Assembly: GCA_029718625.1 (NCBI GenBank)
Contig: CM056391.1
Coordinates: 27,320,281-27,384,280 of the forward strand
From: Synaphobranchus kaupii
Taxonomy: Eukaryota; Chordata; Actinopteri; Anguilliformes; Synaphobranchidae
Direction of reading: 5' to 3'
DNA length: 64,000 bases
The notes under the pieces were generated by a model. The model worked only from the letters and a program-made list of their open reading frames with translations, did no database searches and was not told the origin of the DNA. How positions within the stretch are numbered: position 1 is the stretch's first letter; each line of letters starts with the position of its first letter. Of the stretch, positions 1 to 12,137 are shown piece by piece. Position numbers and translations under genes: made by a program.

Positions 1-8
1 CCAGGCTA

Positions 9-52
9 TGAGCTCAGTGGCATATCTGACCAGCAAGCTAGGGTTCGATATG
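9..52 (+). repeat. tRNA-like A-box/B-box pair, decayed SINE head
   Basis: An A-box-like stretch (GAGCTCAGTGG, about 10-20) is followed by a B-box-like stretch (GGGTTCGATA, 41-50). This is the order of a type 2 RNA polymerase III promoter. The spacing is shorter than in a normal tRNA and no acceptor stem is visible, so a functional tRNA is unlikely. A worn tRNA-derived SINE head is the best guess; chance similarity is possible. Confidence 0.3.
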
Positions 53-1140
53 CATAGATATACAGACACAGACTTAGATCTGGAAAATGGTTCCCCTTTC
101 AGATTCCGTTTCCCTTCTGGATGGTCGGCCTTTTCGACTTTTATGTGAATTTACATAAATACAAAAAATAACAATAACAATATGCATTTTGTACATTATG
201 AACAGTAAACACAAAAAGCTATCTTCAGGATACAAAGAAACCCGATAATCTTTACAACCAAAGGTTTTACGTAATACACATTTGGTGGTTACTTCACTCT
301 TTATCTCAGATGTTACATTTGCCCAGTCGTTACTGTATATTTCACATGCAGTAATAGGTACAGTACCTTGTCCAGATGCTGTGCCTTCACCACAGCCCCA
401 TACTGGTTCCTAGATGTAAATATGCCTCATGGATAATATTCGTATACTCAAGCTCACCACTTTCACTCATTTCACCCCTGGTCGAGGCAACTTATCCCTT
501 CGCTAAATGAGAAACGGCGCAACTAATCCCTGACTCCTTAATCAATCCTACACTGTGTCAGTGAGGTAGCATTCTCTGCCTACCCATAATCCCCTGGTAT
601 ATCCAGTGCACGTATATGCTGTGCCCCTCATGAACCAGAACTGACATGAAACTGCAGGAAACAGGGATGAATGTAGCCTGGGAATTTGTACAGAGCGCAG
701 ACCAAGACACAGTCGTCACGCTAGGGTAAAACTAGCCTGGGCCATAAAACCAAGATTTAATTCCAAGATCTTATACTTGACAGACACCCTGCCATTAATC
801 TATATATTACTATATATAAAGAAAAAGCCTATATATCTAAAAGATCACATGAAAAACATTTTCTCATAGTCCCATAGAGTATATAAAAATTTGTTCCATC
901 GACAGTTTCATTACTGCAGTATCAGTAGCACAGTATCCACAAGAACTACTTAAATAAACTAGGTAAATAAATGTGTTTATGTCATCTCTCTAGAGGCTCT
1001 GGGAGAGTGGCCTTCCTACAACACTGCTTTAAATAATAAAAAAATGACCCTTGGAGTTTAAAATAACAGTTACTTGAGAGAAAGGAAAGTTCTCTACAGC
1101 TATTAAAGTCATTTTTAGATCCTAGTGTCTGTGCTCAGAG
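53..1140. other. AT-rich unique non-coding DNA
   Basis: No frame of note, no terminal repeats and no tandem array beyond a short TA-rich patch near 800-835. I see nothing assignable here. Confidence 0.5.
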
Positions 1141-1440
1141 GCATAGCGCTCAGGATGGAAGGGCTCTCCAGCGCCCTCCGAAAGACATGTCAGATCGCAT
1201 CAGAAATGCAGCCCATTGGCGCATTCTGCACCTCGCAAGGCCATAATGCCAGCCGGCAGCTGAGCCTGGAACCTCTGCGAGCATGAATGCCTCCATAATG
1301 CGATAATAACCCTCTCCCTCCTAAAAAAATTTATCAAAAAGAAAATACAGCTTCATTGTACCACTAACCTTCCCTCCAAATATCCATACTGAATGCAGAT
1401 ACAAAAAGAAGACTTTTTTTTCATCTGCATTCTTTGGACT
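1141..1440. promoter_or_regulatory. Candidate conserved non-coding block
   Basis: This block is less AT-rich than its flanks and keeps several CpGs (1160-1310). It is free of recognisable repeats and ends in a 10-bp inverted repeat, GAATGCAGAT (1391-1400) against 1423-1432, separated by an A-rich/T-rich loop. Such composition is common in vertebrate regulatory DNA. No alignment was possible, so conservation is inferred. Confidence 0.25.
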
Positions 1441-3160
1441 GTCAGGAGACCTTGCATTTCTCTGCACAATAACATAGTAGGCCTATCCCCTGTGATTTCT
1501 TGCCTCCATACATGACCTATTGTAGTGTTCTTTCAATCTTGCATCTATGAGTACCGTGCCCACGGTACAACATCATGTTACAGAACACAGGTTGTAGGGC
1601 TATTTTTGCTTTCACTGACACTGAAGAATTTGATGATTTTAACTGATTATAGCACATTTGCCACCTAGTCCTGCCCTGTTTTTCTTCCATCCATTAGACT
1701 CAACCAGCTGATTTCACTAATTAGTTCTACCTCCTCACTGAAGAATTATATTAATTAGCAAATCCAGGTGATTGGAGCAAAATACTGGGGAGGACTTTTA
1801 CTTTATGTCCCCTGGATTTCCACCTCTGCTCATTTGTCTGTCTTCGGAATTAGTTATTTTGGCAGTGCTACGCCTTCTCTTATCTTAATAATACCCAAGT
1901 CATTATAAAGATGTAACTCTGCCTGCATTATAGATAATGCATCCGTCATTTAGCTGGAAAATAGGCCTGGTGCCAGTTCTTTCCCTAGAGGTACTGGGCA
2001 TAATTGCTTACTGCTGAGAGGGAGATGTATACAGAGGAAGCAGGAGAGGGGATTTTCAGGAAAAACACAACAAGCTGAAGATGTTTCGCCATTGGCCTTT
2101 TGGAGGTGGCTTACTTCCCTATAGAGGTTCATGCTTAAAGGACCGGACTTATTGTGAGAGAGGACAGAGGTTCTTAAAAGGGTGGAAACTTAGAGTGGAT
2201 TGAAATGCATGAACAAACGGGAAAAAAAGATGTGGCAATATAGCCCTGCAATTGTTACTATTCAATTTGAATTACAATTCTCTTTGCCATATTCATAAAA
2301 TTATCATCTGAGGTTTGTAGATACAGTGTGACTGAAACACACTCAATTAATTACATTGAGCCTTTTTCTTCATGTAACAAATATAGCCACCTCTAAACCA
2401 CTGCACAACCACTGAATAATATAGCCTATGTCTTTCCCATTTCCTGCAAGATGTTCCCCATTTAGGGATTAATTACGGCAGAACTCCAGTCCAAGAGTCT
2501 CAAAAAGTGACTTACAGTGGCCTGATTAAAACAGAATAAATGAGTGAAAGAGTTCTTCAATGAACAGTTCTTCCTTTATAATCCTAAAAAGCAATGGCCT
2601 TCAAAGTTGATATGTCCATTCCCTACAGTAAAACAGCTTTGTCCAGGGACTGTACAGTCCATCATATTAAATGTCAAATGTGGCAGTGTAGTGCCGAGGG
2701 AGGAGGAAGGCTTGGTAATAAAGCCTGCTATTTGATGGGGTAAACACACAGGGACAGCTGGTAGTTTGAGCTGAGACAACAGAAATGCTATTACAGTGAT
2801 TTATGTTGTACAGCCTGTGTGGCACTTGTATACCACTGAGAAACACACTCGGTTTTCTCTTGCCTAAGACAGAAGATTTAAAGTGGAAATTCAAGAGATG
2901 CATGAAAATGAAAAAAAATAAAGTTCAGAAATGCCATGAACTTCTGTTTGCTAATACAAGATGGACGATAAATAAGGCTTATTTTTGTATGGTTGGAGGA
3001 CTTGTTTGGATAGAGTGTATCTTGAAATTATTGAGAAGGTATGTTTTGTCTCATTTGCAAAACTAAAATTAAGCAACAACAAAGGTTCAAGAGCACAGTA
3101 GAAGTTTAAGTTGCTTATTTGTCAGGGCCTAGTTGCATGTCATCCTAAAAAATAAGTAAT
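1441..3160. other. Unique non-coding DNA
   Basis: Short chance frames occur on both strands without recognisable protein content. A near-perfect 18-bp palindrome lies at 1551-1568 (arms GTACCGTG/CACGGTAC around CC). Otherwise nothing is seen. Confidence 0.5.
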
Positions 3161-3162
3161 TC

Positions 3163-3226
3163 TATGTATGTATGTGTGTGTGTGTACATTATGTATGTAC
3201 ACACACACCCACACACATACACAGCT
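3163..3226. repeat. TATG/TG then CA microsatellite forming a hairpin
   Basis: A TG run passes directly into a CA run. GTGTGTGTGTACAT (3176-3189) is the exact reverse complement of 3195-3208, leaving a 5-nt loop. The structure is a compound simple repeat able to extrude as a cruciform. Confidence 0.8.
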
Positions 3227-3461
3227 GTACATACTAGTTGCAACCCATAATACTAAGGAGGAATCACTCTGTACAAGCAGTGCTTTCCTACAGTTTCCAT
3301 GACAACAAAACGCAATGCTCGAAGCATTCCAAACTAAAGAAAGCAAAAAGAGGACATTTTAGATTGCAATTAATGCAGCCACAAATCACTGTAGTGTTCA
3401 CTAATGTCTAGTGCAACACAGCTAACATTCAGCAATGCCAGGCAGAATTTCCCACCCCAAA

Positions 3462-3510
3462 GCACACAAACGCACACATACACGGACAGACACACAGACA
3501 CACACACATA
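3462..3510. repeat. Imperfect CA microsatellite
   Basis: Interrupted CACACA runs with AAACG, TACACGG and ACAGACAC interruptions. Confidence 0.8.
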
Positions 3511-3574
3511 GGGGAAAAAAAGGCTCTGCTCTGATTGGAGGCTTTGTAATTAAAAAAAGAACTTCACTTTGAAG

Positions 3575-3740
3575 CCATGGGATGCTTCAGAGACAAATTA
3601 AAATGTATCCCCTGGTACAATTAATTTGCTGCTTATTAATGGAAATAAAGTCAGAGGGGGTTTCTTGGTTTAATTAACTTTACAGGACAGATTCTGCATA
3701 CAGCTCTCACTGGACAGGCCAAGCTGCAATAGGCTATATG
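3575..3740. promoter_or_regulatory. Candidate conserved non-coding element, homeodomain-site rich
   Basis: Within 170 bp there are AATTAATTT (3629 on), TTATTAATGG (3643 on) and TTTAATTAAC (3669 on), words bound by homeodomain and LIM-homeodomain proteins. The block lacks repeat features and low-complexity DNA. This density is typical of ancient developmental enhancers, but function and conservation are inferred from composition only. Confidence 0.35.
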
Positions 3741-3959
3741 TTACAATGCCAACTCCTGCCTACTCACAACAAGTTATGACTTCAATATGTGGTGCGTTTA
3801 AATAAACAATAGTAGTAAATAATTTCTAATCTAAAGCTCACACGCAGTTGAAACTAATATTGTTTTTCTTTTATTACTGACTCCACCCCAGCATGTGGCA
3901 AGCGCATTAACCAGCATGAGTATTACTGAATCCAAATCAGCACATATTCTGTGAGAAAT

Positions 3960-4320
3960 TACATTTACATTCCCGCCCTTTTGATTCCAAATATAATTAA
4001 TGTTGTGATTTAATCAAATCTGGCACTGGCTTGCAGGGGAGCCGGTACACTTCAGAGAAGCAGACCAATCATCAGTTAATTACAGAGGCTGTACTGTGTT
4101 CTAGAGCATACAGTGTTACAATGTGTGGCTGATAGGCCCCTGTAAAATAAGACTGAAAGAGCACAACCTATACAACACAGGTTTGGATGGGCTGCCATTA
4201 AGATTTCAGCCAATCCCTGCCCAGAATATTTCTATTTTAGAGAGGCTTCAGAGACTCAGAGGTTTTAGCCAGTCATTCCACCTGCCAAGGGAGGCAGTGA
4301 GATTCCAGTGCACTAACTGA
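3960..4320. promoter_or_regulatory. Candidate conserved non-coding element
   Basis: Contains TAATTAA (3994-4000), TTTAATCAAATC (4009 on), an ACCAATCATCAG stretch (about 4065) and GTTAATTAC (4074 on) in complex sequence without repeats. A 65-codon chance frame covers part of it and shows no known domain. A regulatory role is inferred. Confidence 0.3.
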
Positions 4321-4735
4321 AGCAGGGAAGATGAACAGGCCTCCTCTTGCTCTTAATAATACCGAGACCTTCTGTCTGAACCCCCCCCCATAAACTATTT
4401 AAAATGGATCAGCTTACCAGCGGAAAGAACATTAACTTCTCCTTTAGCATTGGACTTGTTGTCGTATGATGAAACAGCTGTCAGGTTTGAGGCCACATAC
4501 TTCAGACTAAAGGTCAAGCTGCAATGCTGTAGGTGGCAGTTAAGTACTACAGCCGGCAACATTTCAGTTGTTTAACAGGATCTCTCAAAGACAGAGCTAT
4601 ATACTGTGATTGTGCGATAAGTGGAGAAAAAGCAGTTCTCATTGTATGAGAGCTGCCACCATGAGTGGGACGTGATTTCCCCTTCACACACTAGTCTCTC
4701 TTATGTTTTCTGCCCAGTGTGGAACTGGCAGGACA

Positions 4736-5060
4736 GGGGCGCGGGGGGTAGCGCGGGGGTGCGGGGGTGTGCGGGGGTGTGCAGGGGTGGGCTCGCTTTG
4801 TCCTAGCCGTACCTAGAGGGGGGGAGTGAGACGTGCCGCCAACGGTCCCGCTGCACCCGGTAATGGGCAGGGCCTGCAATCTAGCGTGAAGGACAGCGTG
4901 CTTCACGGAGTGCGGCAGCGGCTGCGAGTGACCCGCGCGGCGCCGCGGTTCGGGCTATGGGCCGCGGGCCCAGCGCTACTGTACCGGCAGATCCCATGCA
5001 GCGCGCTGACTCATAGGCCTGAAAACAATATGGGCTGGGAAGGGAGGGGATGAAGAGGCC
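4736..5060. promoter_or_regulatory. CpG-dense block with a G-quadruplex-type tract
   Basis: From 4736 to 4792 at least six G runs of four to six bases are separated by 3-6 nt, fitting a strong G-quadruplex pattern on the plus strand. The following 270 bp (to about 5010) are rich in CpG, including CGCGCGGCGCCGCGG near 4936-4950, in contrast to the AT-rich flanks. This is the most CpG-island-like spot in the window and could mark an unmethylated promoter or enhancer. No exon or splice donor was recognised beside it. Confidence 0.45.
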
Positions 5061-6315
5061 GTGAAGATTAAACACAGAAGGAGACGGCCCCCACACTCTA
5101 TGCCGTAAAACACCAATTCTGAACTCATTCATTATGGGAGAGTACAGTAAGCAGTACTAGTTCTCCTGCAGTACTGCGAGTCCTGTGATTAGGGTTGTAA
5201 AGTTCCAGGAAAAATTTCATTTTTGAGGAATTTTGAGGTCATTTTCGAAATTTCTCCAAATGCAGTTTGTTTAACAAAAAGCATATTAAATAAGGAAACG
5301 TAAATGTAAAAAAAAATATATATCTTTCATCCAAGACAGCAAATGAGATAGGCCTGTGTATTATGAATAACTTCATCTTTTGACTAAAATAAGGTTAAAC
5401 AAAATATTTTTACTTGACTTGCTTGACCTCGACTACCTATTTGCTTAGTCGACCTGTGGTCAGTTCAAACCCATAGTCGACTAACCGTCACACATTTATG
5501 ATATTAATTTAATTATTTAAATATGTATTTTTGAAGCATTGGAAAATGAATGCCTACTTTATGGAAACACAACATTACAGGTGCTGCATTTGTGACAGCC
5601 CACTTTCCTACTGATCCAGACACAGTTACGCAGTGTACACCACCATAGCAAATATTGAAGAGAATATAATAGGATAAAAGAGACACATGGATGGCAACCG
5701 TTACTTACAGCAGACAATCACTCTCTTTATATATAACATCCTACTCAAACACTCCATTAAAAACCAAGGAACTGGAAGAGAGTGTGCGTGATAACCACAT
5801 GAAAAGGAATGCTCACAGTACGAATTTCCAGTACAACTAAAGCAAAGACAAAAACATTTCCAAGAATAATGAAACATTCACTTGTTCCCTGTTCCAAGGA
5901 ATATAAGGCCACCTTCAGACAGAGTGTCGGGCAGACAGTAGTGTTGCAGCCATGGGGGGTTGAACTGAATAAAAACAAAAGGGAACTGTGATTTAAGCTA
6001 GATGCTATTCCTGGGAGCCAAAACTGGGAGTATGCTGTTAATGCCACAACAAACCACCTTCGACTAATAGGCTGAGTGCACAAGACAGTTTGTTTTTTGT
6101 TCAAAAGAACAAAAGAAAATTAAGAGAAACTCAAGTTGAACTCAAACATAATATCTTGGGAATGGGAAAGGCATCAAATGATATGTCATTAAACTCAATA
6201 TCAGTGGTAATCATGATAAAAAGAAGAATCTGCAAATAGTCATACTCATAATTTAGCCTTTAACATAATAACCAAGCCAACTAGCACAGTTTGGCTGCAA
6301 TAATCACCCAATCAA
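5061..6315. other. AT-rich unique DNA, possible old DNA transposon
   Basis: Around 5190-5500 the text resembles worn fish DNA-transposon debris (GGGTTGTAAAG near 5191, several AGTCGAC words at 5448-5484), but no paired ends could be matched. The rest holds only chance frames. Confidence 0.35.
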
Positions 6316-6395
6316 TAGCTCTAGCTCAGTGTGGTTCTGCTCACACTGCATTCTTCTTCTGGGCCAGTAGAGTTCAAGTCCCCTGCCAGGAAACC
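6316..6395 (+). repeat. tRNA-derived SINE head fragment
   Basis: CTAGCTCAGTG (6321-6331) fits an A box and AGTTCAAGTCC (6371-6381) fits a B box at about the expected distance. No complete cloverleaf folds. The tail downstream is not recognisable, so only the head is called. Confidence 0.4.
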
Positions 6396-8102
6396 TTCAA
6401 CAAGGAGAACAATGTTGATAAGGAGGGGTATAAATAGCCCGTATCAAGGGGGGCATGGTCGGGGAGAAGGCACAGGGTGAGAGGAAGTGCCCTTGTAAAG
6501 ACCGAGCCCCCTACAGATGTACCGATCAGTACAGACGTCACCTCGGAAAGATTAGACAAGCAGTGGCTCTGGCCGGGATTATTACCCACTTGGTCTTTAC
6601 AGCTATAAATGACTCCTTCAAACTGTCACTGAAAACTGGTAGACTACACCACGGAAGGGAATACATCTGATTTGCCATAATTTGCCACCTACAGTAAATC
6701 TCTGGGAGGCTTTCAAAGATTCATTCCCCATGGTTGATGACTAATGAAGGCCATCATCAGTTCTTCAACGACCAATTGTGACAAAGAAAACTCATTACTA
6801 CGCCCTGACCTTCAAAAGCAAAATAGAGATGTGCCAAATTAGGCCGTATGCCAAACTTTTGTAGGCCTAATGCTGCACTCCACTCTATCCCTTCAGACCA
6901 ACAAGCAGATGAACCGCATAGCTACTCGACATCTTCCTCTATCTGCGATAGCAGACACGCAAAGGAAAGCGCTGGACTTGACATGTGAACGGGAGTCTGA
7001 ACCATATCCAGCACAAGCTCTCTTTACAGAACCAGTCCACAGTGCGCAGACACAGCGATGAGTTCTCCACCTCTCAACAGCTGTAAGGAATAATCACAAC
7101 CAGCCACTGCACAGATCCCAAGACCACCAGCAGGACCCACATGGGGGTGTAATTGTGGACTCTGGAAAAATAAGCACCACCTTATATTCAGGGACGTACG
7201 GCAAAACGATGAGAGGGAGGAAACCAGCCAACCCTCAGACTAAATATACAACATGAAACAAAAAAATGAGAGGGAGTTTCGCAAGGCCTGAAATTTTGCT
7301 GAGGCCACCGATCCGCTCAGCAGTGTTTGGGCGATACATTACAAACGTTAAACAAGTCCGTGAGAATATCGACCTGGGCTGTTTGGGTCTGGCATGCCCG
7401 TCTTTGGCACGCTATATCTCTTCCACGGTCTGCGTTGTTTACACAACGGGCAGAGCGGAGCACGCAGCCTCTCGGGTGCGTTGGAGAGCCGACGGTTTTC
7501 TGTTTTTCAGACTGCACAGGGGGTCAGGAAAGGAACAGCCGCGAGTGACTGGCCTGCTCCGCGCCACTGAACCGCCAGGAGTTACTCATTTAAAATACAC
7601 TTATTTAAACGAGCAGCAGCTGAACTCACACGGCGAGGCCCGTGCTCAGTTTTCCGATTGTTTGACGTTCATTTGAGGTGCTGTCTTCAAGGAATACCGT
7701 TTGTATTCTTGCTGAGCAGGGACACTTTCCTATGGATTCTCCACAATGCTTCACCAAAAACTTTAACTGATAAACTGGCACGAGACATACATCTGATTCT
7801 AATATGGGCTTGTTTTGACTTTCTATCTGAGCTGCTGGACACTATTTTTCTTAAGAGCTCTGATACAGAAACACGTTTCTTCTGCTTAACTGACAGCTTA
7901 TACGAATGCAGTCTGCCGCGCCACACAATCTGTTCTCTTGTATTTATTCTCATCTGTCCTCCTTTCGAAAAAGACAACATGGTGGAAAAAATGTCTCCAA
8001 GCCAAGGTCCCCATTTTAAGAATGTGCAGTTTAAAGCAATAACAAAGAAGTTTGATGGGCAGAACTGGATTCAAATTCTTCAAATCAGATGATCAAGTAT
8101 GT
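6396..8102. other. Unique non-coding DNA with two long chance frames
   Basis: Plus-strand frames of 136 codons (7266-7676) and 144 codons (7658-8092) occur. They overlap each other, show no domain, and the second reads through a homopolymer-poor but non-coding-looking region. I see no splice context that would make them exons. The stretch 7400-7560 is CpG-richer than its surroundings. Confidence 0.45.
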
Positions 8103-8310
8103 CTCTAGACCAGGGGTAGCCAACCAGGGTCCTGGAGAGCCGCAGGGTCTGTTGGATTTTGTTGTTAATCGCCACTTAATTGATCAATTAAAGCAGTCAA
8201 TTACACAGTTAACTCACCTCACCTGGTAGTTGTCGTATTTAAGGGGAAAACAAAAACCAGCAGACCCTGCGGCTCTCCAGGACCAGGCTATGCCACCCCC
8301 TTCTCTAGAC
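8103..8310. mobile_element. hAT-like MITE with perfect 8-bp target duplication
   Basis: CTCTAGAC is repeated exactly at 8103-8110 and 8303-8310. It flanks a 192-bp palindromic element (8111-8302). The ends are inverted copies, starting CAGGGGTAGCCAACC on the left and AAGGGGGTGGCATAGCC on the reversed right. The arms then share TCCTGGAGAGCCGCAGGG. The 8-bp duplication and CAGGGG-type end fit the hAT superfamily. There is no coding capacity, so it would have been mobilised in trans. The outermost right bases have diverged. Confidence 0.85.
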
Positions 8311-9590
8311 CATGCATTTAACAGCTAACTATTGTGTTCCAGCCTCAAAAGAGCTCAGGTTTCCCTAAACCCCAAAACCTGCAGCACAGGATGGTAATGT
8401 CTGTAATATTTATATATAAATAAGGCTGACGCACGCTTGAACTGCAGCATGCCCTTTCATATGAAACGCAGGGGGAAAATGCAGCCTTTGGGTGGTCCTG
8501 TGCGGTCAGCGGTCTTTGTGGACGGGGATGAGGGACCAGGCCTCTGCAGGGAAATCAAAGCCAAGACCTGTCAGCATGGACAGGTAAGCTAACAGGCGAG
8601 GTGCCAGCTGGCTGAAAACAGCACACTGCTTTAGTCCTTATGGGCCAATTTCACCAGACTACACAGTTCTCTGAAGCATGCAAAATATGACATGCACTGC
8701 TGAATCCCTGAGGAGCAACAACAATAACACCTGAACAAGCTTACAATGACCATACTCTTCAGGGAGAACAACTGCAAAGCAGAAATCTCAAGCCAAGAGG
8801 ACTGCAATGTATTGGAAAGGTTCAATATTTTGGAATAGTAATAGTAAAACAATAAAAGGTCAATGATACCTTCGTTTACTGAAATCCGAACCGGTTTAGA
8901 CATCTTAGAAGCATCGGCAGTTTCGTTTTCATTGATTTAATTGCGCTAAAGTTGTGCTATTCAGATAAAGATCCTTTCTGTGGGCCATGACAGCAGGGAG
9001 CTACTTGTTATTCAAACCCCTAACTACTGGTCAGAGATGAGAGTCTTGCACACTGAGGAATGGGAGTGTCCCAAATGAGTGGGCAGCCCCCCTCCTGGAA
9101 GTTCTCTGTAGGGTGCAGTTGAAGTTATTGGGCCAGCGGACGTCATACTCTTTATGTTGCTGTGCCAACTCCCCGCCTGTCCATCACAGTGGCCTCCATG
9201 TACACAGCATGCTCACCTGTTCCCGTGACAACCAATTAACATTTGAACCAGGACATGCACTTAATGTTGTTTAACCCAACAGTTCAGTTAAGCCCTTATC
9301 TTTTACCATCAATTGTGAGGTCTTCAGCATTCCAAACATGCGATGGCCAAGCAGAATTTGCTGTGCAAGGCGTCCGCGTCTAAAGCGGACACAAAACCAT
9401 CTGAAAGCACGTGGGTCAGCGCTGACATATGGCGGGGTTAAACAAATACAGCCCAATGTTTGATCAATCCTGGATTTAACGTCTTAAAACAAAGGTCTGC
9501 ACAAAAGCACTCCGGTATTAAAACAGTGGCAGCTGGACCACCCCAGATCTCCGCCCACACCAAAGAAATTAGCCACTAACTGTTACTCTC
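8311..9590. other. Unique non-coding DNA
   Basis: No repeats or credible frames. The piece 8430-8600 is somewhat GC-richer than its flanks. Confidence 0.5.
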
Positions 9591-9790
9591 CCCTTTCTTT
9601 TTGGAAGTGTAAATAGCCTGTAATAACAATATTATCTATAGAAGGGTGTAATATTTATGGTTTCTGCTCCATTAAGCAGGGAGAATAAAGCCATTAATCA
9701 CAGAAAGAGCTGTATTCATAGCACTGGCCAACAGTGGGCCACTTCTGCCGTACCTTTCATATGTAAACATAAAGGTATTAGCAGGTCGTA
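9591..9790. promoter_or_regulatory. Candidate conserved non-coding element
   Basis: Contains CCATTAATCAC (near 9691), TAATAACAAT, TGTAATATTTATGG and a TATGTAAACAT forkhead-type word (9761 on) in repeat-free complex sequence. A regulatory role is inferred from motif density only. Confidence 0.3.
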
Positions 9791-11260
9791 ATGACATCAG
9801 CACTATTTATACACCTATAAAGACTTTTGTATTAAAGTTGAAGTACAGTACAGTGTACTTGCAGGGTAATGGGTTCATCAAGTTGGGTCCTTGAGAAATG
9901 TCCCCTGAATTGGTCCTGAACTGAAGTAAAAATCCAGCTGTATAAATATGCAACAGCCATTTTTAAAACCAAAGCTCTGGAGTCATCTTACAGAGCAGTG
10001 AGAAAGCATAACCATGATAATTAATATTTCAACACTTAAAGAAAATCCCAAAATGATTGAACAAAGAATACTTTCCAGTCAGAAACACAGTTTGCTTTTC
10101 ATGTGGTGGACAGTGGAATTCAAAGATCGTCCTTGTGACATAACGGCGAGGTTCTTATCTTCTACATTAGCATTAGCTTTAGCGATGTGCAGAGAAGTGG
10201 AATTAGAATATTAATTATGCTAAATACTCCCGCGTGGTTTGGCTGTGACGCTCACAGGGCCTGTTGTTTGGCAGCTGTGCAGGGCTGTGGTCCAGGAGGG
10301 AAGGCAAAAGGGTATGTGCACCGTTCCCCTCTACATCTGCAACCGCGCTCCCACCCCCACTACACCTCTTTTTGATGCACAGCGACTGGGAAAGAGGGAG
10401 ACTGGGGAAAGGGCCCTCATCCCGTGGTGGGGAGTGTGAGCAATGTCAAGGACTGAAATGAAAGTGGTGTGAAGGAAACTGATAATGGAACTAGAGGATA
10501 ATGGTAGACTGAGCGCTGGTTACTGACAAATCTGTAAACAAATATATTGGGCAGGCATGCACCACTGCGGTAAGTAGCCTAAATGAGCACCACTGATCAA
10601 TAACTGCAACCGCTGCAGTACGGTGACAGTCATGATTAAAACCAAAAGTCTTCATCATTCACTTCAACACTGGTCACCAAATGTCAAAGCTTCCCCATTG
10701 TCTCATGTGGACAGATTTAGATGTATGAAGACGGACAAAGACAAAGGCGCTACCATCTTCCACCAACCGATTTGGTGAGAGAATAGGTAAACTACCTGAA
10801 TGGGGCTCTTTGCAAGTTGAATGTAGCTGGCAAGCTACTTGGTGCTTTTCATTTGAAGATAGCGATACATTTTAGCTCACTTGTAATATGCAGCACTGAT
10901 GTTAGCCAATCGAGAACCTGGAAGGATCCTATCAGAAAGAACACTTTCCATCAAGCAATCATCCCATCCAAAAATAATGCTCAAAGGGATTTTCTCAAAA
11001 TCCCTCCTTTCCCGATGAAGCCTTTAGCTGGTGCGCACTAAGTAGAGGTGGCACTACCTTCCATTAAGAGTCTGGCACCGCATTATACAAAGACACACAG
11101 TCTTTCCTTCCCTAGTGGGTGCACATATAGCCCTCATGAATATTTAACATGTCAGCTTACACTTCACCCATAAGAGAGCTACCGTCCCCCATTAAGCAAC
11201 CCTAGACTTGGCCACCCCCATTTCCAACTGACAGCAGAATGCCACACTCTGGCAGAGCTC
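9791..11260. other. Unique non-coding DNA
   Basis: Only short overlapping chance frames (for example three frames over 10187-10461) with no domains. A short inverted repeat, AAGTACA/TGTACTT, sits near 9840-9860. Confidence 0.5.
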
Positions 11261-11430
11261 CCACTCATTCCCATGATGTAAGCTGAGGCTGTGCTATCTG
11301 TCAGCTATCTGTGAAACGTGTAAACATCCATTTATGTCAGAATCAGAGAACTTCAATCTGGCATGTAATGTGGGAGTAATTTCTATATTTTTTATAGTAT
11401 TAGAGCGAGGAGAATTTCACACAGGCAAGC
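11261..11430. promoter_or_regulatory. Candidate conserved non-coding element (weak)
   Basis: Repeat-free block with CTGTCAGCTATCTGTG and TGTAAACATCC words next to the AT-rich stretch at 11380-11400. Weak compositional evidence only. Confidence 0.2.
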
Positions 11431-11796
11431 CACTAACATCTTCTACTGCCACCCGGTCAAACTGAAAACCATATCATGTACTCAGAATACGTATATGCAA
11501 GTCCATGAAAGTGCATTATAGGTAGGCTATGGCTGGGTGTTTGTCACGGAAGTCGCAGGTGTTTCAGATTCCGTGATTTAGCCATTTCTTGGCAGTTCTG
11601 TGACTTTTCCAATTTGTTTTTTGCCATTACCACGATTTCCCCTGTTTTTAGAGCTTCCCGTGATTTTTCAGCAGTTTTGCATAGTAACTGTCAGCCTTAA
11701 TGAAGCCTTGAAGTTGTTGTAATCAGATGTCTGACTGCCCCAGTTGAAAGTGTTGATACCGAGCACTCCTTCTCCGGTTATGGTAACATTCTCAAT

Positions 11797-11902
11797 AGGC
11801 GTCCCATCAAAGACTCAATCACCACAATGTAGGCTACATCAGTGTCAACAGGCGCTCCATCAAAGTCTCAAACCTCGTGATGTAGGCCACAACATGTAGT
11901 AC
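11797..11902. repeat. 53-bp tandem duplication inside the transposon
   Basis: AGGCGTCCCATCAAAGACTC (from 11797) recurs as AGGCGCTCCATCAAAGTCTC (from 11850), followed in both copies by a CAC/TCGTGATGTAGGC-like end. The period is 53 bp with scattered substitutions, so the duplication is not recent. Confidence 0.7.
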
Positions 11903-12137
11903 CAAAACAAAAGTTAAAGAAATAAAAAGTAACACACAGTAACCCTGTTTTATGTTTTTAGCAATGCAATTTGAGCATTCTGTTAACAACGTACTGTTAA
12001 ACGCAAAAAGCCCGCTCTTTCTTTCCTTGATGGACCGAAGCGATTAAATGCACCAGCCTATCAAAACATTTTACTTGTATTTGTTACTAGTGGCAACTTT
12101 CCACTGATTGTTTTGAAACTTGAAGCACTTGTGTTAC

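Noticed and set aside
5190..5500. hAT element suggested by AGTCGAC words
   Set aside because: I could not pair two ends or find a duplication.
6428..6436. TATAAATA box
   Set aside because: A common word in AT-rich DNA, with no exon or CpG context.
7266..8092. Two overlapping plus-strand frames of 136 and 144 codons
   Set aside because: No domain, no start context or splice support, and they overlap each other in different frames.
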